In this document: in pieces, positions 48,145-59,667 of the stretch | How the letters are laid out: each line of letters opens with the position of its first letter | Position numbering within the stretch: position 1 is the stretch's first letter | Source of the DNA: Medicago truncatula | Taxonomy: Eukaryota > Streptophyta > Magnoliopsida > Fabales > Fabaceae | Length of the DNA stretch: 64,000 nt | Assembly: GCF_003473485.1 (NCBI RefSeq) | Contig: NC_053043.1 | Coordinates: 16,459,001 to 16,523,000 of the forward strand | Direction of reading: 5' to 3' | Notes under the pieces: model-generated | The model's input: only the letters and a program-made list of their open reading frames with translations | Told to the model about the DNA's origin: nothing | The model's database searches: none | Program-made: the position numbers and the translations under genes

Positions 48145-48740
48145 GACTAATACCTCAAATTCGTCTTTGAATTTTAAAAAATCGGTCAAATTCGTCCCTG
48201 AATTTTACGAAATAGCTATTTAGTCCCTGAATTTACAAAATATCAATCAAATCAGTCCCTCCGTTAAGTTGGTCTATTAACAGAGGTAACATTTAACGTT
48301 AACCTCTTACAAGGCTTACCACGTCATATGTCACGCAAGCAGGGACCAAATTGATTGATTTACAGAAAATTGTCAAGGACCAAATTGATGGATTTTCAGA
48401 AAATTGTCAACGGCTCTTTCTCCTCTTTCTCATTAACGGCTCTTTCTCCTCTTCCTCATTAACGGCTCTTTCTCCTCTTCCTCATTAACGGCTCTTTCTT
48501 CCCCAAATATATAAATTTGGAACCCTAATGTTATAATTTGTTACCTACAGTTCAAAATCCTCTAAATTTCTTCCATGAATTGAACACAGCATGCAAGAGA
48601 ACACGTCATCACCACTAACGGAGCTTTTGGACGGAGGGACCATTTTGATGGACGTATGTAAAATTCAAGGACTAAATAGATATTTTGCAAAATTCAGGGA
48701 CAAATTTGACCGATCAAGGACGAACTTGAGGTATTAGTCC
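48145..48740. mobile_element. MULE-like foldback element with internal tandem repeat
   Basis: The left end GACTAATACCTCAAATTCG and right end CGAACTTGAGGTATTAGTCC are inverted and extend about 110 bp. A perfect 9-bp duplication, AGTAAGTTT, flanks it (48136-48144 and 48741-48749). Four tandem copies of ATTAACGGCTCTTTCTCCTC lie at about 48409-48500. Confidence 0.85.
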
Positions 48741-49017
48741 AGTAAGTTTTATGAAAAATTATGTATTTGATGCATTGAAATGATTTTATGAAAAATAATT
48801 TTTATATTTGGGATCCTTAAAAAATGTTCTAGAACACTCGTTAACAAGACCATTTTTTATTATGTTCAATAAAAATAGTATTCTTCTGGAAATTGTAAAA
48901 ATAAAAATTATAATGCACGATGAATTTGCTTAAACATTTAAAAATTTTAGTATGAATTCCTTTGATATGTACAAGTTTGAGTGATTAACCTTACATTAAC
49001 TATTAATTGACAAAATA

Positions 49018-49290
49018 CTTATTCCGTCTCACAATATTAATCGTTTAAGATTTGTGCACGATTATTAAAGAAATGATTAATTGTGTTGATTACAATGGTA
49101 AAATTAATATCATTTACCAAAATAACCTTATTAATTGTAGTTAGTGGAGTAGTTAATTAAGTTGGATGAAATTCAATAAATAAAAGTATAATAGTGAAAA
49201 AAAAAATGTTGCATTGATATTCTAAAATGACAATTATTTTGAAAAAGAGAAAAAATGTTAGAAAAACAATTTTTTTTTAAACAGAGTGAG
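49018..49290. mobile_element. Degenerate Stowaway-like MITE
   Basis: The left end TTATTCCGTCTCAC and the right end (inverted) ACAGAGTGAG approximate the Stowaway consensus, each next to TA. Divergence is high. Confidence 0.4.
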
Positions 49291-50246
49291 TATTTAATAT
49301 ATACGACCCTTTTGTTAAATAAGACCAATTTTTGAATTTATTGGGGCTGAATTTTTGGGTTTAAGAATGAATTTGGAAACAATTTTCTAGGTTTGGGGTT
49401 GAATTTAAGGATTAATTTCTAGACTAGATTTGATGGTGGGTTATCAAGAAAGAAGATAAAGGCTTGAATTTCATAAGAGAAAAAAAAAAAAAAAACATAC
49501 GATCAATAAAATCAAATAAAGGCTTTAATTTTAAATTTCAGAACATAGAGGCTTTAATACCATGTGTTCTCCTTGTAGTAATCCATAGTATGAGTACCTC
49601 TTGACTTGAAAAAGACTTGTTATAATGGGTCATTCTAGTGGTGCAAGTTGTACCAAATATATGCCTAAAAGTTTTGGACATAAACATAATATCTCCCTCT
49701 TTTAAAGTTATGAAGTATTGGACATTAGTCAAGATCTTTTTCATTAACAATTATCTAGATAAAGATATAAAAAATTAGAAAAAATATAAAGTAATTAATG
49801 ATGATAAAACACATTTAATTAAAATATCTATTTTTTTTTTTTTTTATATCTACTTCTCTTCAAATTATATCCTCTATTGTTGCTACCTTCAGCAAGTAGT
49901 ATATTACACAAGACCGGTCCAAAGGGGCTGCATGTGAGGCAGCCACTAATCCAAAAATACAAATTTTTTTGAGGAAAAATACAAATTTTTTATTCACTTC
50001 TATCCGTGGTTTTTATTTTGATTTGTTTAATTATATTATAAAAGTTTTTTTTTTTTTTTGAAGAAACTAATATAAAAGCATTTTTTTATTCAGTAGGTGA
50101 TAATTATTAACCTGGTTGTGTTTTCTTTGGCAAATAAATTAAATATCACATGTGATGATGTTGAGATGGATTTGATACTTTGGATGAAACATGAATTTTT
50201 AATATGTAGCCTATCATATATATGCAATTCTACTTCCTTGGAAAAT
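49291..50246. other. Intergenic DNA, no gene seen
   Basis: AT-rich with several poly(A)/poly(T) runs. No domain or repeat family is recognised. Confidence 0.4.
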
Positions 50247-50251
50247 AATTG

Positions 50252-51095
50252 TGTAACACCCACACGGCTGACGAGAGCAGGGTAGTGGTCGCCGGTGCAT
50301 AAGACACGACAATGAGCGGTTCCTAACAGTTTATAGATGAACCGATCACACCGGAATGAGAGGGATTCCGAGGCCGTGCAAGTATGAGACTGCATGGTTG
50401 AAGGAAGTCTTATACGAATTGTTTGATACTACCTATATCAACAAGATGCATCTTCTTTTTGGTAGCACATTCCATAAGAACTCCACAGTTAAGCGTGCTT
50501 GACTTGGAGTAGTCTTTGGATGGGTGACCTATCGGGAAGTTTCCGGGTAAGCGTGCGAGTGAGGACAAAACACGCTGAAAAGACTCGTGTTGGTTTGTAG
50601 GGTCAGTCGACAATGCTTAAAGTTGTTTGGAATGTTACAAATGGTATCAGAGCAAACATCTCCAGTACGGTGTGGTTCGGGGATGAACCAAGCGGAAGTT
50701 GGTGGGCATGTAACACCCACGGCTGACGAGAGCAAGGGAGTGGTCGCCGGTGCACAAGGCACGACAATGAGCAGCTCCCAACAGTTTATAAACGAACCGA
50801 ATCAAATTGGAATGAGAGGGATCCCGAGGCCGTGCAGGTATGGGACTGCATGGTTGAAGGAAGACTTATACGAATTGTTTGGTACTACCTATATCAACAA
50901 GATGCATCTTCTTTTTGGTAGCACATTCCATAAGAACTCCACAGTTAAGCGTGTTTGACTTGGAGTAATCTTTGGATGGGTGACCTACCGGGAAGTTTCA
51001 CTGTAAGCGTGCGAGTGAGGACAAAACACGCTGAAAAGACTCGTGTTGGTTTGTAGGGTCATTCGACAATGCTTAAAGTTGTCTCGAATGTTACA
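50252..51095 (+). mobile_element. Complete Cassandra-type TRIM retrotransposon
   Basis: Two LTRs, 50252-50639 and 50709-51095, each begin TGTAACACCC and end GTTACA. A primer-binding site TGGTATCAGAGC follows the first LTR (50642-50653). The internal part is only 69 bp, with a purine-rich GGAAGTTGGTGGGC just before the second LTR. A perfect 5-bp target duplication, AATTG, flanks it (50247-50251 and 51096-51100). It encodes no protein. Each LTR holds a 5S-rRNA-like segment, the hallmark of Cassandra elements. Non-autonomous; it would need proteins from another retroelement. Confidence 0.93.
50424..50560 (+). other. 5S-rRNA-like region in Cassandra LTR 1
   Basis: CATAAGAACTCCACAGTTAA, GCGTGCTTG and GATGGGTGACC correspond to 5S rRNA sequence with its internal Pol III box A and box C. 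The copy in LTR 2 is at about 50881-51018. It is not a functional 5S gene, since the flanks and 3' end differ. Confidence 0.85.
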
Positions 51096-51100
51096 AATTG

Positions 51101-52575
51101 AGATTTCCATTTTACAAAAAGCAAGCGAAAGTATATTGCTAACTTGCTTCCTACTGTTTTTTTAATGCAAAAATAACCGATATTCATACAATCAAATTGA
51201 TAGAGTACATCAATACAATATTAATTCAAAGTCGTTCAAATAAAAAAAAGGAATTTACGAATAAATACACAACATCCATGTTAAGAGCATAAAACGGCAT
51301 AGTACATATCTCTGCAAATATGCGTATGTTTAAGCATCCAGAATACTCGTGTCTTCAAATCTGCAATATTAACGACGTCAAAGTCATTAATTGAATCTGC
51401 ACTTGATCATGAATACTCTTTAATATTTTTATGTGGGAGTAACTTACGAAATATCATTACTCTCTGCACTCCACCTCTTTAGTAAGTGACTTCATCAATG
51501 CGTAATTTTTCCAGTTCTTGCGATGCTAGTTTATTGTCCGTGATGCAACCTAGAGAGTGACGAACCACTTCATAATTCTTCTATATCTCAATATGTGAAG
51601 CTTGTAGTCCGTGTCGAGAGTGAGTCAATAAATACTTCTAATTCCATCAATGTTGTGACGCATTGCTCAGAGCATGTGACACAAGGTCAGCAATAGTTGG
51701 TCTTCCTGCTTTTCTTCATTCTCTGTCTTATTTCTCATCACCGAAATGTCGGTAATGACTATACCCCAAGAATTAACATGCTAAAACTTATAGTAAGCAT
51801 AGTACAGTTATAAAGTTGTCTGGTTTGGTAATTTTTACTTGTTTCAAAGTATTTTTCATATTGTTGCTCTTTCATGACTTTTTGAATGAGATTACTTTAC
51901 TAACTACTTTTTACTCTAAAATGGTGACAATAAGACACTAAAAACCCTATATTATTTCTTGTCACTAAAGCCCCACACTTTAACGTTTGCTTGTCCTTGA
52001 GCACGCTTACTTGTAAAATATAATTCATAAGTAAAATAACAAGTCTCATTGAATGATAAAAATACCAAATGTCTTTACCTGATCCAACAAATACCACCGA
52101 CATTTGATGCATTCTTTTGCTCAAAGATTTTGGTTCTTTAGACTTCCATGTCAGCAGGTCGAAAGCATTCACCACAAAGATTCTAGCTAAAACACAACCT
52201 TTTTCTACCTACTTAATCTACTTAAAATTGAACCAGGGTGATCACTTAGGCGACATGCACATGCCACTTGACCATACAACTTGAACACATTCTAAATTCA
52301 ACTTGTACATAGAATACACACATTTTTGGAGGATTTTACAAGTTATAACATGTTGTAAATTTATGGACACGGTTGGGAAGCATGTCACATTACAACTTGT
52401 GGTGGCATATTTCGTGATCACAAAGGTTAGGACAAAAAATACATTAGGACAAAAAATGTACCATGTTAGAAACAAATGAAATTCATCAAAAGTAAAACTT
52501 AAGATTACAAAATTACAAGATACAAAGTCAAAGCACTATCACATATTCCTCTACATTTCATGGTTCAAATGTTTT
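51101..52575. other. Intergenic DNA, no gene seen
   Basis: The minus-strand frame at 51900-52175 (91 residues) has no recognisable domain. 52240-52480 is part of the 3' flank of the cellulose-synthase-like gene. Confidence 0.4.
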
Positions 52576-55500
52576 CTACCCACCCTTTGTTTTCATAGTT
52601 ATAATCCCCTCTAGAATAGGAAAGCTTAGAGCCATTACATAGCTAATAAGGAAAACTTGACCAAACATTTCATCAAAATTCCTCACATTGAGTAGTTTCC
52701 ATAAACCACCAAAGAAGCAAGTAATATTTAGTATGAGTAACACAACCATTGGTGCCATGAGCAATTTTGCACCGTCGAAATTAAACCTACCCTGCTCATA
52801 TTTCTTTTGCGTATCTTTGTCAATTGCTTTGTCTGATAAAGTGAATTTTACCTTGTTCAACCCAAACCATTTTTTTGTTGCTTCTATAATTGCAAAAACG
52901 CACCCAATTGATGTTAGAATCGCATTTCTTTGTTCATTCCACCAATGTGTCGAGGAGCCACCGGTTGTAATTACCTCGATAAAATGTTGAATCTGACTGG
53001 ATACAAACAATACTGCAAACACTATAAACCAAGGCTCTGTAACCTGTAACAAAAAATAAAATTATAGTAACTAAACCTTGAGGAGGAGAACACTCTCAGA
53101 TCCCAAGCCTATACCACTAGGCCAACCCAAGTGGGTTATTATGCATGAACACTTATACGAGCTTAAAATTTAAATAAAATATTCATCCATTTCTTACCTT
53201 TGGAAATACAGGTATTCCTTGCAAGAAGCAAAGTTGAGGAACAATTCCATATAGGGTGTATGGAACAACATATAGGGCTAAACTTGACAAGTGACAAAAG
53301 GTTAAACAATGAACAATAGGCAATCTTGAAATCCCATAAGTGAATGGACTATATTTAGATATTGCAAACAACAAAAGTTCAGATACCCACTTTATCAATT
53401 GACTCATTCCCTCTTTCATGTTAGTTGGAGCACATCCTAAGAAACATGGTATTTTTGGGTAAAGATAGGTTGATCTCCATCCTCTGCAGTGAAGGAGATA
53501 GCCAGTAATGGTGCTCTCAAGTTTTATAGCATACGAGAATCCCACCTGTTGATATCAATCAAGTTAATGATGGACATAAAAAATGTCGATGCATAATTAG
53601 GCCATAAATCCTAACTCAACTGATAAAAATGTCGAAATTGTTAGACCAGACATCATGACCAAGGTTCGAACCCTAGGTTACTCATTACCCTAATTTGTAT
53701 ATTTATATTCTTACCTCATTACCCCAATTTGTGTTTCTCTCATAGGAACAAGAAGCCACTTCACATGCTTCTTGTAAAATTACATCTCTTGAAGTATTCT
53801 TCTTAGTAGTTTGTTGACCACGTATTGCTTTCAGTGATTCTACATACATAGTAGACTTGCCAAAGTTGTTTTGAGCATCAAGTAGATAGTCCACTGCCAT
53901 TATAAATTCCATATATATATTGTCTCTTTCAGCCAATATGAATAAAGATAAAATTTGTCATTAAAAAAAAAAAATTTAACATAACTATTTTACAACAAAA
54001 AGTCTTGTTAACGAGTAACTTAAGATTATTGGTTAAGAATGTAACAAAAGAAAGCTTTATCTTTAAAATATAACTTTTTTTTTTTGCAATTACACATTTT
54101 CTCTTTAAAAATTTACCTTTTTGTTTCCTAAAACAATATCTTGAAGACATTTGTTAGAATTCATGAAATTGTAATGATGCTATTTGTACCTTTTTGGTTG
54201 GGACTTCCAAAGAGTAATGCACTTCTGCTTAAATAATTTCCACTGCCAGTGAGACCTGGACCTCTTAACCCATCCATTCCTTTCCACATTGTCTAAAAGA
54301 AATTACAATATGCATGTTAGTTCATAAACAAAACAAAAACACAAAAATGAATGAATAAAATCTAAAGAGCTTGAAATTTTGGTGACATACCGTAAAAGCA
54401 TTCCTAGCCTCACTATTATATATGTCTTTCTTGCTAATGTTGTGAAACATTTGAGGGAATTGGACAAAAGCAAGATCTTGAGATATTTTAGGATCAAGAA
54501 AAAAGCACATGGATTGTTTGGCTGATGATGAATCATTACAATTCATATCACAATCTACAATAAGAACATAAGGGCCATTGCTGATTAGCCCTGATACCCT
54601 AAGCTGTAATCACATTTGATGAAATGTTTAAATGATAAGTATATGCATATAATATGTATTGAGAAAATTATGAGCATTGTTTAGAGATTAAATTAAATGA
54701 GTACACACCAATGTATTGAGAGCTCCTCCTTTGTATCTATGAGGAACATGTGGTCTTTTTTCACGAGACACATAAACAACTAGTGGCATTTCCTTTTGGT
54801 CATTAATGATCTTCAAAAAAAGATAATAAGGAAAATCATCAATATGTGTGTGAACTATATATTTTGATTGTAAGAGATGAGGGAGGAAAAAAAGAAGGTA
54901 TTTTCTGACTTAATAATATGGCAACAATTGGGACCATCCGACACAATAGAAGCAAAAATCTTGTTCCTATCTAAACCATTTTTTTTTGTATTTAATAGCA
55001 ATATCTAAGCCACATTATTATTTTTTTGTTAAGGATGTTGAAGAGTGTTACACAAGCTATTGATAGGGATCTAGGACTTGCTCAAAGTAGAGGTGGGAGT
55101 TATGTTCAATGACTTCTATGTCAACAAGAGTTCGTGGAAGAGTTTCTTCTCCTATTTCAATTTCTCGATTTTTAAGGGTGTGTTTGTTTCAATGTTTGTA
55201 ATATGATTCATGGGAATGTGAGATAGAAAATGCAACATTCTCATGTTAGTTTCAAGTTTTGAAAGTTTGTTCCCCGGAATTTTATATTTCCAAAAATGCT
55301 ATTTACACGTGATTTTTTCTGTTGTTATTTCTATGCTTAAAAGATGGAAATCTAACATTTCCATGAGAATAGAACTCAACTTGCTATAACTTCCAATACG
55401 ACTCACGTTTATTTCCATTTTTATTTGTTTAATCAAATAATTTGTAAAATGTTTTTAGAAAATCTAATTTTTTACCAACACGTGGATAGTAATGTTATTT

Positions 55501-55628
55501 CTAAAAATATTATTCCTAACAATAACAATCCAACGAATATAATTTCTTACCTTAAAACAGAGGGTAACCTCAATTTATTGGTGACTTTATTGATGTCTTT
55601 ACACATAAAAATATATTTGTCATTTCAT

Positions 55629-55696
<68 letters not shown>

Positions 55697-57631
55697 TTTA
55701 ACTAAATTATTCCACATAATTTATATAGATATAGTCATTATTCGTTAAGTCATGTGGGTACCTCAATCCGAGAAAGTCTATCAGTCACCATACAAAGATT
55801 CTTTGAGTTGCTTCCAAATTTCTGGATATTTTTCTGCATTTTCTCGTATTTAGCCTGTCAAATTGTAAAATCACCATGTGAACACTAAAAGCATCAAGAG
55901 TAATGTTATTTGAACCTATGTACTAACAACAAATAAAAAAAAACATTTGTAAAAATTATAAATAATAATAACTATTTGATCTTTGATAAATTGTGACGAA
56001 TTGACGGTGTAAAAAAATTTACATTGACATTGATTAAAATTATTTTTTATATTAAATATGTGTCCTTTTAAGGTAAAATGGGAGCAAATGGAGGAGGAGG
56101 ACCACCTGCTAACCCAAGATAGATTAAAAATAAAAAGGAATATTAAAACACAACATAGAAAACATAAAAACAATGCAAAAGATAGATCATCCCAAAAGGG
56201 TACAAAACATAGACAGAAAGTGCACAAACATGTACCACCAACACAATCTAGTAAGCCAGTACGAAATCGAAACCTACAAATTGTGACACATTTTTCAACT
56301 TGGTTCTTTGAGATACCCTCTCAACCTCTACACTCTTTTCTCTTCTTTTATTGCTCTATTAACCATACAAGTTTTGTCTCTTCGGATTTTTTTTTGTTAA
56401 GTATCCTAGTGGCTAGAGCTCACACAATTTAATTGTGGAGAAGTGGAGTGTCCGGAGTTCGAACCCCGGTCTCTGCATATAAAATGCAATATCCATACCA
56501 ACTGAGCTAAGCTCATGGGAATTGTCTCTTCGGACTTTAGTTATCACACAATCTACTTTTATAACCTAACGATGATTAATGAAACATAGAAAGCGAAAAT
56601 CCAGAAAGCAACACATAAAATAGATCGTGAATCAACACGATTATAAGCCATACTGCTTGTAAAGCAAGCACCTAACTAAGAAGCTCATTAGAAACATTTG
56701 TCATGTTTATTTCAACTAATTAATGTTCGGTATCACGACAACTTTGCTGTAATAACAATGAGCCACCGCAATTTTGATAACTATATTGTGATATGAAACA
56801 TTCTAATTAGATTGTCTATATGAATTTAGTTAAGTTGGTAAAGACAATGCATAATATATGTAATGTCTGAGGGTTCAAACACCGAACACTGCCAAAACAT
56901 TCTAATTAGATTGATCATGATTATAAAAGGGAAAACAAGTTAAGAATATCATCCAAACTTAAATCCCAACCAATTATTTTTTTGGCTACTAATTTTTGTT
57001 GCTAAATATATTTTATTTAACACTGATACTTTAGAGAGTTATAATAATAAATAAATACCTTAATTTGGTCCCTCTCTTCTTCAAATTCACGTGTTCGAAG
57101 AAGATGTTCATCCTCACCCAAAGCAGAGAAAAAAAACTTAGGACACCTTGACTTAACATCATATTTTTTACAAAAAGGAACCCAAACTTTAGCAAATTGA
57201 AAAGCCTCTTTAATACCAAAAAGAGTAACAGGAGAACCTCCATCATCAGAAAGATAAATAGAAAGTTTATTACAAGGGTAATCCATTGCAATAGCAGAAA
57301 CAACAGTGTTCATAACATCAATAGTTGGTTCTTTTTCAGGATCAATTGTACACACAAATATGTCGAGTCCCGGTAACTTCTCGTCGGCCGGTAAATTCTC
57401 GGTCATAACTGATCGAGTTATCGGCCGCCAACGGAATGCTTGGTGGGAAAACCACATAAATGAAAAAATAAGCTCAGCTAGTGTCATTAGAAACCATGGA
57501 TATGAAATGAATAAATTATTGATACGGTAGTAAATGAGAAACAAGACACATATGAAGTGGAAGATTATGTGAGTTCTGCTTAGAGGTAACCATGATTGAA
57601 CTGTTTCTTTGTGAAGTGTGAAGGTTGCCAT
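52576..57631 (-). CDS. Cellulose-synthase-like glycosyltransferase, CslG/CslM (CSyGT-like)
   Basis: Membrane GT2 enzyme of 692 residues in eight exons: 57059-57631, 55762-55854, 54709-54810, 54391-54603, 54190-54292, 53715-53893, 53198-53545 and 52576-53043; phases agree. Two membrane spans lie near residues 22-62 and several more after about 475. Catalytic landmarks: LSDDGG (128-132) and VDCD (272-275) are intact. Two classical motifs differ: where TED/ED is usual the protein has LESTITGY (430-437), and QxxRW reads QLIKW (470-474). Overall wording (RSVMTENLP, GLDIFVCTIDPEKEP, GSGNYLSRSALLFGSPNQK) resembles legume CSyGT/CslM enzymes that add glucuronic acid to triterpenoid sapogenins at the ER. 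That assignment is from memory; a plain CslG is the alternative. No lesion is seen. Confidence 0.9.
53600..53692 (+). mobile_element. SINE-like fragment in Csl intron 6
   Basis: AACTCAACTGATAAAAATG (box A-like), GTCGAAATTGTTAGACCAGA, and AGGTTCGAACCC (box B) match the family at 40089-40232. It is short and diverged. Confidence 0.5.
55627..55692. repeat. (TA)n microsatellite in a Csl intron
   Basis: More than 30 TA units between exons 2 and 3. The frame at 55425-55748 that reads through it (alternating I and Y) is an artefact. Confidence 0.95.
56387..56521 (-). mobile_element. Complete tRNA-derived SINE with 13-bp target duplication
   Basis: On the minus strand: GAGCTTAGCTCAGTTGGTAT (box A), GGGGTTCGAACTCC (box B), a tail with CCACTAGGATACTTAAC and a poly(A) of nine. 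A perfect 13-bp direct repeat, TTGTCTCTTCGGA, flanks it (56374-56386 and 56522-56534). It is in intron 1 of the Csl gene, in the same transcriptional sense as the gene. Confidence 0.88.
56820..56897 (+). mobile_element. SINE fragment in Csl intron 1
   Basis: TTTAGTTAAGTTGGTAAAGA (box A-like) and GAGGGTTCAAACACC (box B-like) at the spacing of the element at 56387, without a clear tail or target duplication. Confidence 0.5.
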
Positions 57632-57711
57632 AACAATTCAATAATTTGAAAATTTCACTACAAAACTTTTTGAAAGAACTACAAAACTTTTGTATATATG
57701 GCTTATTATTT

Positions 57712-57726
57712 TCATTTATATAATGT
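57712..57726 (-). promoter_or_regulatory. Putative TATA box of the Csl gene
   Basis: Minus-strand CATTATATAAATGAA lies about 90 bp upstream of the ATG at 57631, a suitable distance. Confidence 0.55.
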
Positions 57727-57739
57727 AACTCTTTCATTT

Positions 57740-59139
57740 ATGGTGGCATGGTACTGTTGGCTAGTGTTGTAATGCTGTAGGGTCACATACACTGTTTTTT
57801 ATTGCTTTTGTAGTTTTGTTGTAATTTTGGGCTCTTTTTTGGCAGTGTGGTGAACCCCAGACCTTGCATATTTTATATATTGTTTAAATGAGATAAGTTC
57901 ACGATAACATAATTTTGGGCTCTTATTGGTTACTTCTCGTAGTTGGTTGGAAAAGTTTAAATAAAAGATAATTGTTTTTCATATGCTATCATTTTCTCTT
58001 GAGCTCTACTCAATTATAAAAATATCTCTGTTTAGATTATATAATTTGAACTGCTTTTTGAAGATTTTCGAATTATATAATCTAAAAACATGTTTAAACA
58101 TATCCTTAACCAACTTTAGAAAGCCTTTAGAAAGCGGTGACATACATATGAAAGAAAAATAATTGACCACATCTACTATTTATTTAATATATTTATTTAT
58201 TTATTATTTTATTAATTATTATTTTATTTTTTAATACAGGAAATGATAACCATCAAATTCCCTTAATTACCCTCCTAAAACTTGATTAGAACGCTAATTG
58301 GGTTTAATGAACTAATTACAAGATGATGATTAATTGCTTATTTAAATTTAAATAAATGAATAAATAATGTTATCAATTAACAAATAGCAAACAATTCCAA
58401 TATACGGCATGCTTATCATCAATTAATTAATGCAGTGACGTGAACGGGTATCTGCGTGGAACTCGAGCAACACGAGCACCAGCGTTATGAACAGTATGAT
58501 AATACTTTTTATTATGGGCTTAATCACTTTTTTTAAAAGGATTTATGGGATTAATTTTGTGTGTAGACATGCGATCATATGAAATTGCTAAGCTAACAGA
58601 ATTGCTCTTCCGCAACTCCAATTTAACATTCTGCCTCCAACCGTATTTAACTATCGTTTAATATTTAACTTCAGTTTGTTGTGCCAGCGGCGCTTAACTG
58701 TTGTTTGATATCCAAATGTAGTTAACTTCGTCGCGCTCTATTATGCAGACAATAGCATTTCTAATGTAACTCAAACACAATTCCAAAAGCAGTACAACCA
58801 ATTCGCCAATAATACTCGATCATAAACAGCAACATTATGTAATTATTTGTAATCCAATAAACAGTACATCATCAATTCTTCCTTCTGGGTGAACTAAAGA
58901 TTTGTCAACAAGTTGCAGATTAACAACAATAGGTTTGACTTGACCGATTTCCAATTGCTTGAAAATTGACTTAGACACTAGCGACTAGCCCATAGATCAC
59001 AAAGAGCTTTACCACAACATACTCCACCTATAGAACAAGAAATAGTGAAGCTGTCACGATCCTTCATCTTTGTAGGAATTTTGTGCCTCTTGGTAAAACA
59101 TGTTTTCTCTTCATCTTCCATTGTCAACATTGAAGAGTT
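57740..59139. other. Intergenic DNA upstream of the Csl gene
   Basis: No gene seen. 58430-58500 and 58590-58750 are less AT-rich and contain short unassigned motifs (GCCAGCGGCGCTTAACTG). TTTATT repeats lie near 58180-58225. Confidence 0.4.
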
Positions 59140-59626
59140 TTACTACAACTGCCCAAAAAACTTTGGTAATGAGCATAGCAACAACAAAGTCTCGTCTTCA
59201 TCCTCCACATTCACTTCAATGTTCGCTGAGTCATCAAGAATCTTGTTAAATTCCGTCAATTGCTCCGTGATAGGATTAGACTCCACATCTTGAATGAATA
59301 GAGTTGTTGTTTCAACAGTTGCCTATGAGACAAAGATTTCATCATGTACAATGACTATAACTTGGCCGACATTGATGACGCAACAACTTTCGTCGCGGCA
59401 TCTCTCAAAATCTTATCTTTGAGACATAAAAACATGGCACTATTTTCTTGTCTATCATCTCACGCTTCTCCTCTTGTGTCAAGGTAGACGACATCGCAGC
59501 TTCACCCTTTAATGCTTCCACACACATTTGTTGTGTCAAAACCTCTTGCATCTTAACCTTCCACAACCCAAAATCATTACTTCCGGTGAACTTCTCGATG
59601 TCCCACTTTGAACTCATGATACACAT
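59140..59626 (-). mobile_element. Ty1/copia gag remnant
   Basis: The minus strand starts MSSKWDIEKFTGSNDFGLWK near 59617, the canonical copia gag N-terminus. After a frame change it continues with KVVASSMSAKL and SLYMMKSLSHRQ (59290-59390), then ITEQLTEFNKILDD and LLLLCSLPKFF (59140-59240). Stops and indels disable it. A primer-binding-like TTGGCGCCCATCG lies just upstream (59653-59665). Confidence 0.75.
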
Positions 59627-59667
59627 TTTACCAATTTACTCATTTGCCCTACGATGGGCGCCAATTG

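Noticed and set aside
50409-50560. A real 5S rRNA gene
   Set aside because: The 5S-like core is bounded by LTR sequence, lacks the correct 5' and 3' ends, occurs in both LTRs, and fits a Cassandra element.
52688-52990. 100-residue + strand frame
   Set aside because: Antisense of the last Csl exon.
55425-55748. 107-residue frame with alternating I and Y
   Set aside because: Produced by the (TA)n microsatellite in a Csl intron.
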